From contig JAFWFO010000011.1 in assembly GCA_017515635.1 (NCBI GenBank), forward strand, positions 82,307 to 146,306: a stretch of DNA of 64,000 nucleotides. Reading direction: 5' to 3'. Position numbers and translations under genes: made by a program. Source of the DNA: Selenomonadaceae bacterium (lineage in GTDB: Bacteria > Bacillota > Negativicutes > Selenomonadales > Selenomonadaceae). Below are positions 1 to 6,298 of this stretch, in pieces; within the stretch, counting starts at the first letter, position 1, and every line of letters begins with the position of its first letter. The notes under the pieces are model-generated. The model did not search any database. It saw only the letters and a list, made by a program, of their open reading frames with translations, and was not told where the DNA came from.

Positions 1-2
1 TT

Positions 3-677
3 TTTCAAGACCCGACGGCGGCTTTCAACCCGAAAATGAAGATTCGCGACATAATCTGCGAGCCGTTGATAAATTTTGATTTAATTTCGTCGCGTGAAGT
101 CGATTCCAAGGCGCGGGAACTTTTGACGCAAGTAGAATTGCCTGCGGATTTCGTCGACAGATACCCGAACAACATGAGCGGCGGCCAGCGTCAACGCGTG
201 GCGATAGCGCGGGCATTGGCACTTGAGCCGGAAATAATTGCGTGTGACGAGGCGACGAGCGCGCTTGACGTGTCAGTTCAAGACACGATTATAAAATTGC
301 TGGTAAAACTTCAGCGCGAAAAGGGAATTACGTACATTTTCATTTGCCACGACATGGCTTTGGTCAGTTTATTCAGTCATCGTATTGCGGTTATGTATTT
401 GGGCAACATGATGGAGAAAATTGACGGCGACAAACTCGATTCGGCGAAGCATCCGTACACAAAAGCGTTATTGAAGGCAGTTTTTTCGACGGATCAGGAA
501 AAAAATCAATATATCGGGATTTTGCCGGGCGAAATTCCGAGTCCGCTTGATATTCCGACGGGTTGTCCGTTCCAAAATCGTTGCGAATACTGTCAAGATC
601 TTTGCAAACAAAAAAAACCCGATTTGCGCGAAGTTGAGCCGAATCATTTCGTCGCGTGCCATTATAAATGCAATTAG
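3..677 (+). CDS. Peptide/nickel-type ABC transporter ATP-binding subunit (OppF/DppF-like), 5' end outside window
   Basis: This cytoplasmic ATPase energises a peptide- or nickel-type ABC importer. The frame is open from base 3, so the Walker A part lies upstream of the window. Visible in order are a Q-loop (FQDP), the ABC signature SGGQRQRVAIARAL, Walker B (IIACDEATSALD), the switch His (FICHDM) and the C-terminal oligopeptide/dipeptide transporter motif with clustered cysteines (GCPFQNRCEYC). That C-terminal extension is specific to the Opp/Dpp/Nik group. The substrate cannot be told from the sequence. The last codons, TGC AAT TAG, run into a 7-bp repeat tract that supplies the stop codon. 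A terminator follows at 788, so this is probably the last gene of its operon. Confidence 0.9.
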   Translation, partial: FQDPTAAFNPKMKIRDIICEPLINFDLISSREVDSKARELLTQVELPADFVDRYPNNMSGGQRQRVAIARALALEPEIIACDEATSALDVSVQDTIIKLLVKLQREKGITYIFICHDMALVSLFSHRIAVMYLGNMMEKIDGDKLDSAKHPYTKALLKAVFSTDQEKNQYIGILPGEIPSPLDIPTGCPFQNRCEYCQDLCKQKKPDLREVEPNHFVACHYKCN

Positions 678-747
678 GAATTAGGAATTTGAAATTAGGA
701 ATTGACGACGCGTAACCATTCCACATTCCTAATTTCAAATTTCAAAT
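673..747. repeat. Heptanucleotide repeat tract with inverted arms
   Basis: Bases 673-700 are four 7-mers: ATTAGGA, ATTAGGA, ATTTGAA, ATTAGGA. Bases 727-747 hold the complementary units TCCTAAT, TTCAAAT, TTCAAAT. Arms 679-702 and 725-748 pair at 22 of 24 positions around a loop of about 22 bases, so RNA from here could form a long hairpin. The tract begins inside the stop codon of the preceding ABC gene. No U-run follows directly. Confidence 0.85.
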
Positions 748-787
748 TGCAGTTTCGTTGCGTGCCATTATCCGCAATGAAAAATCA

Positions 788-813
788 GCCTCGACAATTC
801 GTCGGGGCTTTTT
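788..813 (+). terminator. Rho-independent terminator after the ABC gene
   Basis: An 8-bp stem (GCCTCGAC with GTCGGGGC, one G-T pair) closes a 5-base loop and is followed by a T-run. Confidence 0.8.
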
Positions 814-841
814 CGTTGACGGCGCGAAATTTTTCGGCACG

Positions 842-871
842 TGTAACGAAATCCGTTCGGCGGCGTATAAC
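842..871 (+). promoter_or_regulatory. Promoter, first of three related copies
   Basis: TGTAAC (842-847) and TATAAC (866-871) are separated by 18 bp and followed by GTGCAGAAA. The same arrangement with 18-bp spacing occurs at 1088 and 1571 ahead of the double-glycine peptide genes. The -35 box is far from the TTGACA consensus, so the shared block could also hold an activator site. The TATAAC/TATAAT box and fixed spacing support a promoter. Confidence 0.55.
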
Positions 872-903
872 GTGCAGAAAGAAAAATTTTAGGAGGAATT
901 GAA

Positions 904-1014
904 ATGAAGAATGCATTTTGCGGAGCGATTGCGTTGGGAATGACAATGGTTGTTATATCTGTTGTTTCTTTAGCCAAATGCACAATAAGCGTTATAGAAG
1001 CTGCAACAAAGTAA
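904..1014 (+). CDS. Small hydrophobic peptide (36 aa), unknown function
   Basis: A strong ribosome binding site (AGGAGG, 891-896) precedes ATG 904. The 36-residue product is one hydrophobic helix (about residues 5-24, GAIALGMTMVVISVVSLA) with two cysteines and a short polar tail, so it should be a single-pass membrane or secreted peptide. It has its own promoter-like block, shared with the neighbouring peptide genes, and its own terminator at 1029. No family is recognised. The shared promoter suggests co-regulation with the double-glycine peptides, for example as an accessory or immunity-like peptide, but that is a guess. Confidence 0.55.
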   Translation: MKNAFCGAIALGMTMVVISVVSLAKCTISVIEAATK

Positions 1015-1028
1015 TCACAAATAAAAGA

Positions 1029-1055
1029 ACCTTCGGCTTATGTCGGAGGTTTTTT
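1029..1055 (+). terminator. Terminator after the 36-aa peptide gene
   Basis: A 9-bp stem (ACCTTCGGC with GTCGGAGGT, two G-T pairs) with loop TTAT is followed by a T-run. Confidence 0.8.
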
Positions 1056-1087
1056 CGTTGACGGCGGAAAATTTTTCTGCTAAATTT

Positions 1088-1117
1088 TGTAACGAAATCC
1101 GTTTCATGTCGTATAAC
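1088..1117 (+). promoter_or_regulatory. Promoter, second related copy
   Basis: TGTAAC 1088-1093 and TATAAC 1112-1117 lie 18 bp apart, followed by ATGCAGAAA. Flanking bases match the copy at 842 closely, including the TTTTCGTTGACGGC stretch further upstream. Confidence 0.55.
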
Positions 1118-1147
1118 ATGCAGAAAATAAATTGGAGGCTGATTACA

Positions 1148-1459
1148 ATGGCAGACGAAAAAATTTTGAAGGACGAACTCTTGAATGACGCCGAACTCGA
1201 CAACGTGGCGGGCGGCACAAGGCTTGAAACCTACGCTGACGGCAACGAACTTTACAAACGCGGACTTTTGACGGAAGATCAAGCATATAGCTGCGCTCCC
1301 GTGCGCGACATGCTTCACAAAATGGGTTACACCGGCTACAAAGACAACGGCGGCATAATCAACGGCAACATTTACACCGACAAAAGCGGCAACACGATTT
1401 CCCGCGAAGACTTCTGGAAGAATTTCGACGCTGAAAACAACACCAAAATCATTCGCTGA
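1148..1459 (+). CDS. Double-glycine leader peptide, paralog A (103 aa)
   Basis: ATG 1148 is chosen because GGAGG at 1134-1138 sits 9 bases upstream; the frame is open further back only through the promoter. The N-terminus ends in LNDAELDNVAGG, the pattern of a double-glycine secretion leader (LSxxELxxVxGG) cleaved by C39-peptidase ABC exporters. Cleavage after GG would release a polar peptide of about 80 residues. It is nearly identical to the product at 2000 and related to that at 1631. The mature part is acidic and Asn/Gly-rich with one Cys, unlike typical short cationic bacteriocins. No exporter, immunity or modification gene is in the window. Leader type is well supported; the role (bacteriocin, signal or secreted factor) is unknown. 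Confidence 0.8.
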   Translation: MADEKILKDELLNDAELDNVAGGTRLETYADGNELYKRGLLTEDQAYSCAPVRDMLHKMGYTGYKDNGGIINGNIYTDKSGNTISREDFWKNFDAENNTKIIR

Positions 1460-1484
1460 TAATTTACGGCGACAAATGATAAAA

Positions 1485-1513
1485 AGCCCTGCACAAATCG
1501 GCGGGGCTTTTTT
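1485..1513 (+). terminator. Terminator after peptide A
   Basis: AGCCCTGC pairs with GCGGGGCT around an 8-base loop, followed by a T-run. The segment from the end of peptide A through this terminator is repeated almost exactly after peptide C. Confidence 0.8.
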
Positions 1514-1515
1514 CA

Positions 1516-1532
1516 ATGCGTAATGCGTAATG
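1516..1532. repeat. Short heptanucleotide tract (ATGCGTA)
   Basis: Two copies of ATGCGTA (1516-1529) are followed by ATG. The reverse-complement unit occurs at 48581. The tract sits directly behind the terminator's T-run. Confidence 0.6.
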
Positions 1533-1570
1533 AAAAATCTTTGACCGAGCGAAAAAATTTTTTCGGCGCG

Positions 1571-1600
1571 TGTAACAAAACTTGAAATGCGGCGTATAAT
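1571..1600 (+). promoter_or_regulatory. Promoter, third related copy
   Basis: TGTAAC 1571-1576 and a consensus TATAAT 1595-1600 lie 18 bp apart, followed by GTGCAGAAA. It should drive peptides B and C, between which there is no terminator. Confidence 0.6.
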
Positions 1601-1630
1601 GTGCAGAAAACAATTTGGAGGTTGATAATA

Positions 1631-1969
1631 ATGGCGAACGAAATTCTCAAAGACGAAATTCTCAGCGATGACGAACTTGACCGTGTCGCGGGCGGAACTT
1701 TCGCCGAAAGTTACAGCGACGCTCAAAAGTTTGAAAAACTCGGCGTGAAAATCTTCAAAAATGATTTGGCAGGCGTTCCGCTCCTCGACCCCGAAGGTTT
1801 CGCGAATTTGCGCAAAGCATTTGAGAAATACGGCGTCACAATCAAAGATGACGGCAGTATTTTCGGCGATTTGGTCGGCACGTCCAAGGCGAATCAATAT
1901 TACCTCAACGGCAAGGAAATCAGCCGCGATGAGGCCTGGAAACACATCAACGCGCAGTTCAACGCGTAA
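1631..1969 (+). CDS. Double-glycine leader peptide, paralog B (112 aa)
   Basis: ATG 1631 follows TTGGAGG with good spacing. The leader ends ILSDDELDRVAGG. The mature part (about 90 residues) diverges from A and C but keeps the ending pattern ISRDEAWKHIN against ISREDFWKNFD, and a similar opening (FAESYSDAQKFEKLG against RLETYADGNELYKRG). It is therefore a diverged member of the same family. It is followed after 30 bases by paralog C with its own ribosome binding site. Confidence 0.78.
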   Translation: MANEILKDEILSDDELDRVAGGTFAESYSDAQKFEKLGVKIFKNDLAGVPLLDPEGFANLRKAFEKYGVTIKDDGSIFGDLVGTSKANQYYLNGKEISRDEAWKHINAQFNA

Positions 1970-1999
1970 AATTTCACCACGCAAAGGAGTTTGATAATA

Positions 2000-2308
2000 A
2001 TGTCGAACAAAATTCTTAAAGACGAAATTCTCAGCGACGAACAACTCGACAACGTGGCGGGCGGCACAAGGCTTGAAACTTACGCTGACGGCAACGAACT
2101 TTACAAACGCGGTCTCTTGACGGAAGAGCAAGCACTTCACTCCGCTCCCGTGCGCGACATGCTTCACAAAATGGGTTACACCGGCTACAAAGACAACGGC
2201 GGCATAATCAACGACAACATCTACACCGACAAAAACGGCAACAATATTTCTCGTGAAGACTTCTGGAAGAATTTCGACGCTGAAAACAACACCAAAATCA
2301 TTCGCTGA
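2000..2308 (+). CDS. Double-glycine leader peptide, paralog C (102 aa)
   Basis: ATG 2000 follows AAAGGAG at 1983-1989. A TTG three codons upstream is less well placed. The leader is ILSDEQLDNVAGG. From that point on the protein matches paralog A at all but a few positions and ends identically in NNTKIIR. A differs from C in the region around TEDQAYSCAP versus TEEQALHSAP, so the cysteine of A is absent here. The near-identity of A and C, including their terminators, points to a recent duplication around B. Confidence 0.8.
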   Translation: MSNKILKDEILSDEQLDNVAGGTRLETYADGNELYKRGLLTEEQALHSAPVRDMLHKMGYTGYKDNGGIINDNIYTDKNGNNISREDFWKNFDAENNTKIIR

Positions 2309-2333
2309 TAATTTACGGCGACAAATGATAAAA

Positions 2334-2362
2334 AGCCCTGCACAAATCGGCGGGGTTTTTTT
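2334..2362 (+). terminator. Terminator after peptide C
   Basis: This is the duplicate of the terminator at 1485: AGCCCTGC paired with GCGGGGTT around an 8-base loop, then a T-run. Confidence 0.8.
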
Positions 2363-2385
2363 CGTTGCCAAGAGTTATAACACGT

Positions 2386-2415
2386 TTGCATTGACGGGCG
2401 GCGGTCTTGTATAAT
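2386..2415 (+). promoter_or_regulatory. Promoter of cobD
   Basis: TTGCAT 2386-2391 and consensus TATAAT 2410-2415 are 18 bp apart, about 28 bases before the TTG start. Confidence 0.6.
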
Positions 2416-2442
2416 GGCGGAAATTTTTTTGGAGGCGAGACT

Positions 2443-3477
2443 TTGAATCATTACGAACACGGCGGGCAAGTTTATGACGCGGCGGGCAATGTCGGAAATT
2501 TTATCGACTTCAGCGCGAATATTAATCCGCTCGGCTTGTCGGAAAAAGTTCTTCGGGCGTTGACGGAAAATCTGCGCGGCGTGGTGAATTATCCCGATCC
2601 GAATGCAACCGAACTCAAGCGGGCGATTTGTCTGCGTTACGGCGTGCACGAAAAAAATTTGGTTTTGCTCAACGGGGCTTCTGAATTTTTTTATCTGTAT
2701 CTGAATGCGACGCGTCCCGAAAAAGTTTTGATTCCCGTGCCGAGTTTCGTCGAATACGAACGGGCGGCGCGTGCGGCTGGTTGCGACGTGAAATTTTTCG
2801 TGACGGACGCGACGGAAGATTTTTCCGTTGACATTGACGCGCTAATCGACATAGCAAAAGATTTCGACTGCGTGATAATCGGTCGCCCGAACAATCCGAC
2901 GGGCAATTTAATCGACGCGGAAAAAATTTTACGGCTCGCGCAGGTTACGAAAGTTGTCGTCGACGAATCTTTTATCGACTTCATTGATGTTGAATCCGTG
3001 CGAAAGTTCGCGTCCGAAAAAATTTCCGTCGTGCAGTCGTTGACAAAAATTTTCGCGATACCGGGTTTGCGATTGGGCTTTGCCGTCGTCGAAGAAAATT
3101 TGGCGCGTAAACTGAATTTGTCGAAGGACGTTTGGAACGTGAACTTTTTGGCGCAGAAAGCAGGCGCGGCGGCTTTGGCTGACGAAGAATTTTTTCAACG
3201 AACGCGGGCTTGGTTGTCAACCGAAAAGAAATTTTTCACCGAACAACTTGACCGTTTATATGGCGTGCATTTTTTCCCGCCGACGGCAAATTTCGTCCTG
3301 CTCAAGTTCGACACGATAACGGGAGCCGAAAAAGTTTTGCAAAATCTGCGCGGCGAAAAAATTCTGCTGAGGAGTTGCGAAAATATTTTGGGACTCAACG
3401 GCAGTTATTTGCGTTCGGCAATTCGTTCGCGTGCGGAAAATCTTTCGTTGTTGACCGCTTTGGAAAAGTGTTTATGA
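2443..3477 (+). CDS. cobD: Threonine-phosphate decarboxylase / HisC-like aminotransferase (CobD)
   Basis: This PLP enzyme of the type I fold most likely makes (R)-1-amino-2-propanol phosphate from L-threonine phosphate for the cobalamin nucleotide loop. The N-terminus HGGQVYDAA...DFSANINPLG is the CobD signature. The substrate motif GRPNNPTG and the PLP-lysine region (VVQSLTKIFAIPGLRLGF) are present. TTG 2443 is chosen because GGAGG at 2431-2435 fits it; an upstream TTG at 2407 overlaps the -10 box. At 344 aa it has the normal length. It overlaps the next gene by 4 bases (ATGA). The main alternative, histidinol-phosphate aminotransferase, is less likely given the N-terminal motif and the cobalamin genes elsewhere in the window. 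Confidence 0.88.
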   Translation: MNHYEHGGQVYDAAGNVGNFIDFSANINPLGLSEKVLRALTENLRGVVNYPDPNATELKRAICLRYGVHEKNLVLLNGASEFFYLYLNATRPEKVLIPVPSFVEYERAARAAGCDVKFFVTDATEDFSVDIDALIDIAKDFDCVIIGRPNNPTGNLIDAEKILRLAQVTKVVVDESFIDFIDVESVRKFASEKISVVQSLTKIFAIPGLRLGFAVVEENLARKLNLSKDVWNVNFLAQKAGAAALADEEFFQRTRAWLSTEKKFFTEQLDRLYGVHFFPPTANFVLLKFDTITGAEKVLQNLRGEKILLRSCENILGLNGSYLRSAIRSRAENLSLLTALEKCL

Positions 3478-4601
3478 AAATTTTTAATCTCTCCACACGC
3501 GAAGGCTACGGGCAATTTGTGAGCTTCGCGGGTATCGGCGTCAATCTTTTGCTGTCGGTCGTCAAGTTGGTACTCGGTTTGATGACGGGCGCGATTTCCA
3601 TTGTCGCCGATGCTTTTAATAATATTTCGGATATGGGAACGTCCGCGATTATGCTGGCGGGTTTTCGCATTGCCGCCAAACCTGCCGACGCCGAACATCC
3701 TTTCGGGCACGGGCGGGCGGAATATCTTGCGGGCTTGTTCGTTGCGGCGGCGATGATTTTTGTCGGCGGAGAACTTTTATATTCGTCCGCAGAAAAAATT
3801 CTTGAGCCGGAAAATTTGTCCGTCGACAAATTGACGTTAATCGCGTTGATTTTGTCCGTTGCGGCAAAATTTTTTCTGGGATTTTTTTATCGTCACGCGG
3901 CACGAAAAATTAATTCGGCGGCACTGGACGCGGCGGCTTTGGACAGTTTCACCGACTGCCTTGCAACTTCCGTCGTCGTAATTTCCGTTGCCGTCTATTT
4001 AAATTTCGGCGTGAACATTGACGGCGGCGCGGGTATTTTCGTTTCGGCGTTCATACTTCGCGGAGGTTTTGCATCGCTGAAAGAAATTTTAAATCCTCTG
4101 CTCGGTGAAAGTCCCGACCCCGAACTTTTGCGCGACATGAAAAAAATCGTCACGGACGCGCCTGAAGTTTTGGGCGTTCATGACGTGATTGTTCACAGCT
4201 ACGGCGCAAAAAGAATTTTTGTTTCAATGCATGTGGAAATGCCCGCGAATCTTGATTTGTTGACGGCGCACGAAATTATTGACCGCCTTGAAAGAAAACT
4301 TCGTTCGCGTTATGGCATTTCGGCGACGTTGCACGTTGACCCCGTTGTTGTCGGTGATGAAACTTTCGATTTGCTCCGTTCCGAGGCGCAAAAACTTTTG
4401 GCGAACATTGACGGGCGATTGACGTTGCATGATTTCCGCGTCGTGCCGTACAAGGCGGGCAGAAAATTTATTTTCGACGTGGCAGTTCCGCAAGATTTTT
4501 CGTTGAGCGACAGGGAATTGCGTCGAGAGTTTCAGCGACAGTTGCTCAAGTTCAATCCCGCCGACCGAGCAGTAATTCACTTCGACCACGAATATTGTTA
4601 A
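3474..4601 (+). CDS. Cation diffusion facilitator family transporter
   Basis: This integral membrane antiporter exports divalent metals such as Zn, Co, Fe or Mn in exchange for protons. ATG 3474 overlaps the cobD stop. Membrane segments begin at FAGIGVNLLLSVVKLVLG. The metal-site motifs ADAFNNISDMG and HPFGHGRAEYLAGL are of the usual HxxxD/DxxxD type. A second DxxxD pair is seen at AALDSFTDCLATS. The cytoplasmic C-terminal domain contains the HDVIVHSYG motif, and a further C-terminal stretch makes the protein longer (375 aa) than basic members. Being coupled to cobD, it may act in cobalt balance, but substrate is not readable from sequence. Confidence 0.9.
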   Translation: MKIFNLSTREGYGQFVSFAGIGVNLLLSVVKLVLGLMTGAISIVADAFNNISDMGTSAIMLAGFRIAAKPADAEHPFGHGRAEYLAGLFVAAAMIFVGGELLYSSAEKILEPENLSVDKLTLIALILSVAAKFFLGFFYRHAARKINSAALDAAALDSFTDCLATSVVVISVAVYLNFGVNIDGGAGIFVSAFILRGGFASLKEILNPLLGESPDPELLRDMKKIVTDAPEVLGVHDVIVHSYGAKRIFVSMHVEMPANLDLLTAHEIIDRLERKLRSRYGISATLHVDPVVVGDETFDLLRSEAQKLLANIDGRLTLHDFRVVPYKAGRKFIFDVAVPQDFSLSDRELRREFQRQLLKFNPADRAVIHFDHEYC

Positions 4602-4603
4602 AC

Positions 4604-4636
4604 AAAAAAATCCCCAACCAAAGCCGGGGATTTTTG
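4604..4636. terminator. Bidirectional terminator between the CDF gene and flgE
   Basis: ATCCCC and GGGGAT form the stem core, with an A-run on the left and a T-run on the right, so it can stop transcription of both convergent genes. Confidence 0.8.
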
Positions 4637-4651
4637 ATTGCGATAAAAATT

Positions 4652-6127
4652 TTATCTCTTCATGTTGATGAGCGTTTCGAGCATTTCGTCGCCGACCGTC
4701 ATGATTTTCGAGTTCGATTGGAAACCGCGTTGAGTGACAATCATATCGGCGAATTCGTTCGCCAAATCGACGTTCGACATTTCCAATGCAGACGGAGTGA
4801 TTGAAACGCCGAGCGCGTCAACCGTCTTGATGTTCGCGGCACCTGAGTTGTTCGACTCTTGATAAGTGCTCGTGCCGACTTTCGTCAAGCCGCTGAAGTT
4901 GACGAACTGCGCGACGGCGATTTGAGCTTCGTCCTGAATGACGCCGTTGGTGTAAGAGCCTTTGATAACGCCGCTGGTATCAATGCTGATACTCTGCAAA
5001 ATTCCGTAAGCGTTGCCGTCGGTCGTGGGATAAGCCGAAGTGTTGCCCGTGTATTGCGTCAAGCCGCCGAAGTTGACGGTAACTTGTTGCGGGGTTGTCG
5101 CGCCTACGCCTTCCGTGGGCGTGAACGTCAAAGTTGTCGTGGCTGTTTCGGTTTTCGGGGCGTCGGTCATATTCATGGAACCGTCGGAATTGAAATAGAC
5201 GTAAGAAAGATCCATTGACAAAGTCGTTGCGCCGTCTTCGATTGTGACGGAAGTCGGAGGCGCGGTAATGTTCTGGGCAGTGTCTTCCAATTTCCCCGTC
5301 GGCGACAGATAGACGCGCCATTGATTGTTCGTGGCGTCTTTGTTTCTGTCCAACAAAATCGTAACGGAGTGTTCGCCGCCTTCCGCGTCATAGACATTGG
5401 CAACGGTGGTGACGGGGATTGAGTAGCCGACTTGATAATAACCGCTGGTCACACGCCGCGTCGTGCCGTCAGACAAAGTCAAAGTCGCCATTGTATTCTT
5501 GCTGCCGTCAATGTAAATGCCTTGGTCTGCGGGAACGTCGGTTGCCGCGCCGCCGCGAGGAATGTAAGAAATGCCCGTGATAATCGGATCGCTTGCGTTG
5601 AGGTTGCCGTTGTAGTCGATATTTTTGGTAGCGTTTGCGGGCATGGTTTTGCCTGCACGGACGTTGATGTCTTCAGTCAGCGCGTTGGTGGTGATTACGC
5701 CGTCAACGCCGTTCCAGCCTTGAACTTTGAAACCACTGCCGGGCAAGACGTAATTGCCTTCCGCGTCAAATTCAAAAGCACCGTCGCGAGTGTAAACTTG
5801 TTGCCCGCCGTTTTTGAGGACGAACAACGCGTTGCCCGAAAGTGCCACGTCGGTATTTTTGCCCGTGGCTTGCGGCGAGCCGTCCGCCGTCAAAAGATCG
5901 ATACTTGCCACTGCCGCACCGAGACCGATTTGGCGCGGGCTGATACCGCCGCGATTATCTGACGGAGCAGACGCGCCGACTTGCGTTTGGCTGAGCACGT
6001 CCGCAAAAGTTGCACGGCTGGATTTGAAGCCGACAGTATTGATGTTTGCAATGTTGTTGCCGATAACGTCCATTCGGGTTTGGTGAATTTTTATTCCCGA
6101 AACACCGGCGTACAGGGAACGCATCAT
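4652..6127 (-). CDS. flgE: Flagellar hook protein FlgE
   Basis: This protein builds the flagellar hook outside the cell. It starts MMRSLYAGVSGIKIHQ, has the rod/hook N-terminal motif (NNIANINTVGFKSS, about residue 24-37) and ends with the matching C-terminal helix (ANEFADMIVTQRGFQSNSKI). The variable middle is rich in Thr and Gly, as in hook proteins. Length is 491 aa. Of two adjacent ATGs the first (6127) is better placed for AGGAG. No other flagellar structural gene lies nearby. A sigma-28-like promoter lies upstream at 6257-6283. Confidence 0.9.
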   Translation of the reverse strand: MMRSLYAGVSGIKIHQTRMDVIGNNIANINTVGFKSSRATFADVLSQTQVGASAPSDNRGGISPRQIGLGAAVASIDLLTADGSPQATGKNTDVALSGNALFVLKNGGQQVYTRDGAFEFDAEGNYVLPGSGFKVQGWNGVDGVITTNALTEDINVRAGKTMPANATKNIDYNGNLNASDPIITGISYIPRGGAATDVPADQGIYIDGSKNTMATLTLSDGTTRRVTSGYYQVGYSIPVTTVANVYDAEGGEHSVTILLDRNKDATNNQWRVYLSPTGKLEDTAQNITAPPTSVTIEDGATTLSMDLSYVYFNSDGSMNMTDAPKTETATTTLTFTPTEGVGATTPQQVTVNFGGLTQYTGNTSAYPTTDGNAYGILQSISIDTSGVIKGSYTNGVIQDEAQIAVAQFVNFSGLTKVGTSTYQESNNSGAANIKTVDALGVSITPSALEMSNVDLANEFADMIVTQRGFQSNSKIMTVGDEMLETLINMKR

Positions 6128-6256
6128 GATAAATCACTTCTCCTTTATTGATTCGGCGCGCCGAGTGTGACTGCCGCGGGTCGGATTTATTTGACGTTCC
6201 TTGTCTGCAGAGTTTCCTTAAAGTTTGACCCGATTGATTAAAAATTTTCGTTTACT

Positions 6257-6283
6257 ATATCGGCGATTGTCGGCGGCGACTTA
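6257..6283 (-). promoter_or_regulatory. Sigma-28 (FliA/SigD)-type promoter of flgE
   Basis: On the minus strand, TAAG is followed after 16 bp by CCGATAT. This matches the Firmicute sigma-D/FliA consensus (TAAA, 15-16 bp, CCGATAT) except for one base. It lies between the gyrA stop and the flgE start and gives a leader of about 120 bases. Confidence 0.5.
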
Positions 6284-6298
6284 AATAAAGTTTCGACT

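Noticed and set aside
992..2371. 459-codon ORF antisense to the peptide genes
   Set aside because: It has no ribosome binding site, mirrors the duplicated peptide genes codon by codon and contains the reverse of their leaders. It is a by-product of codon bias.
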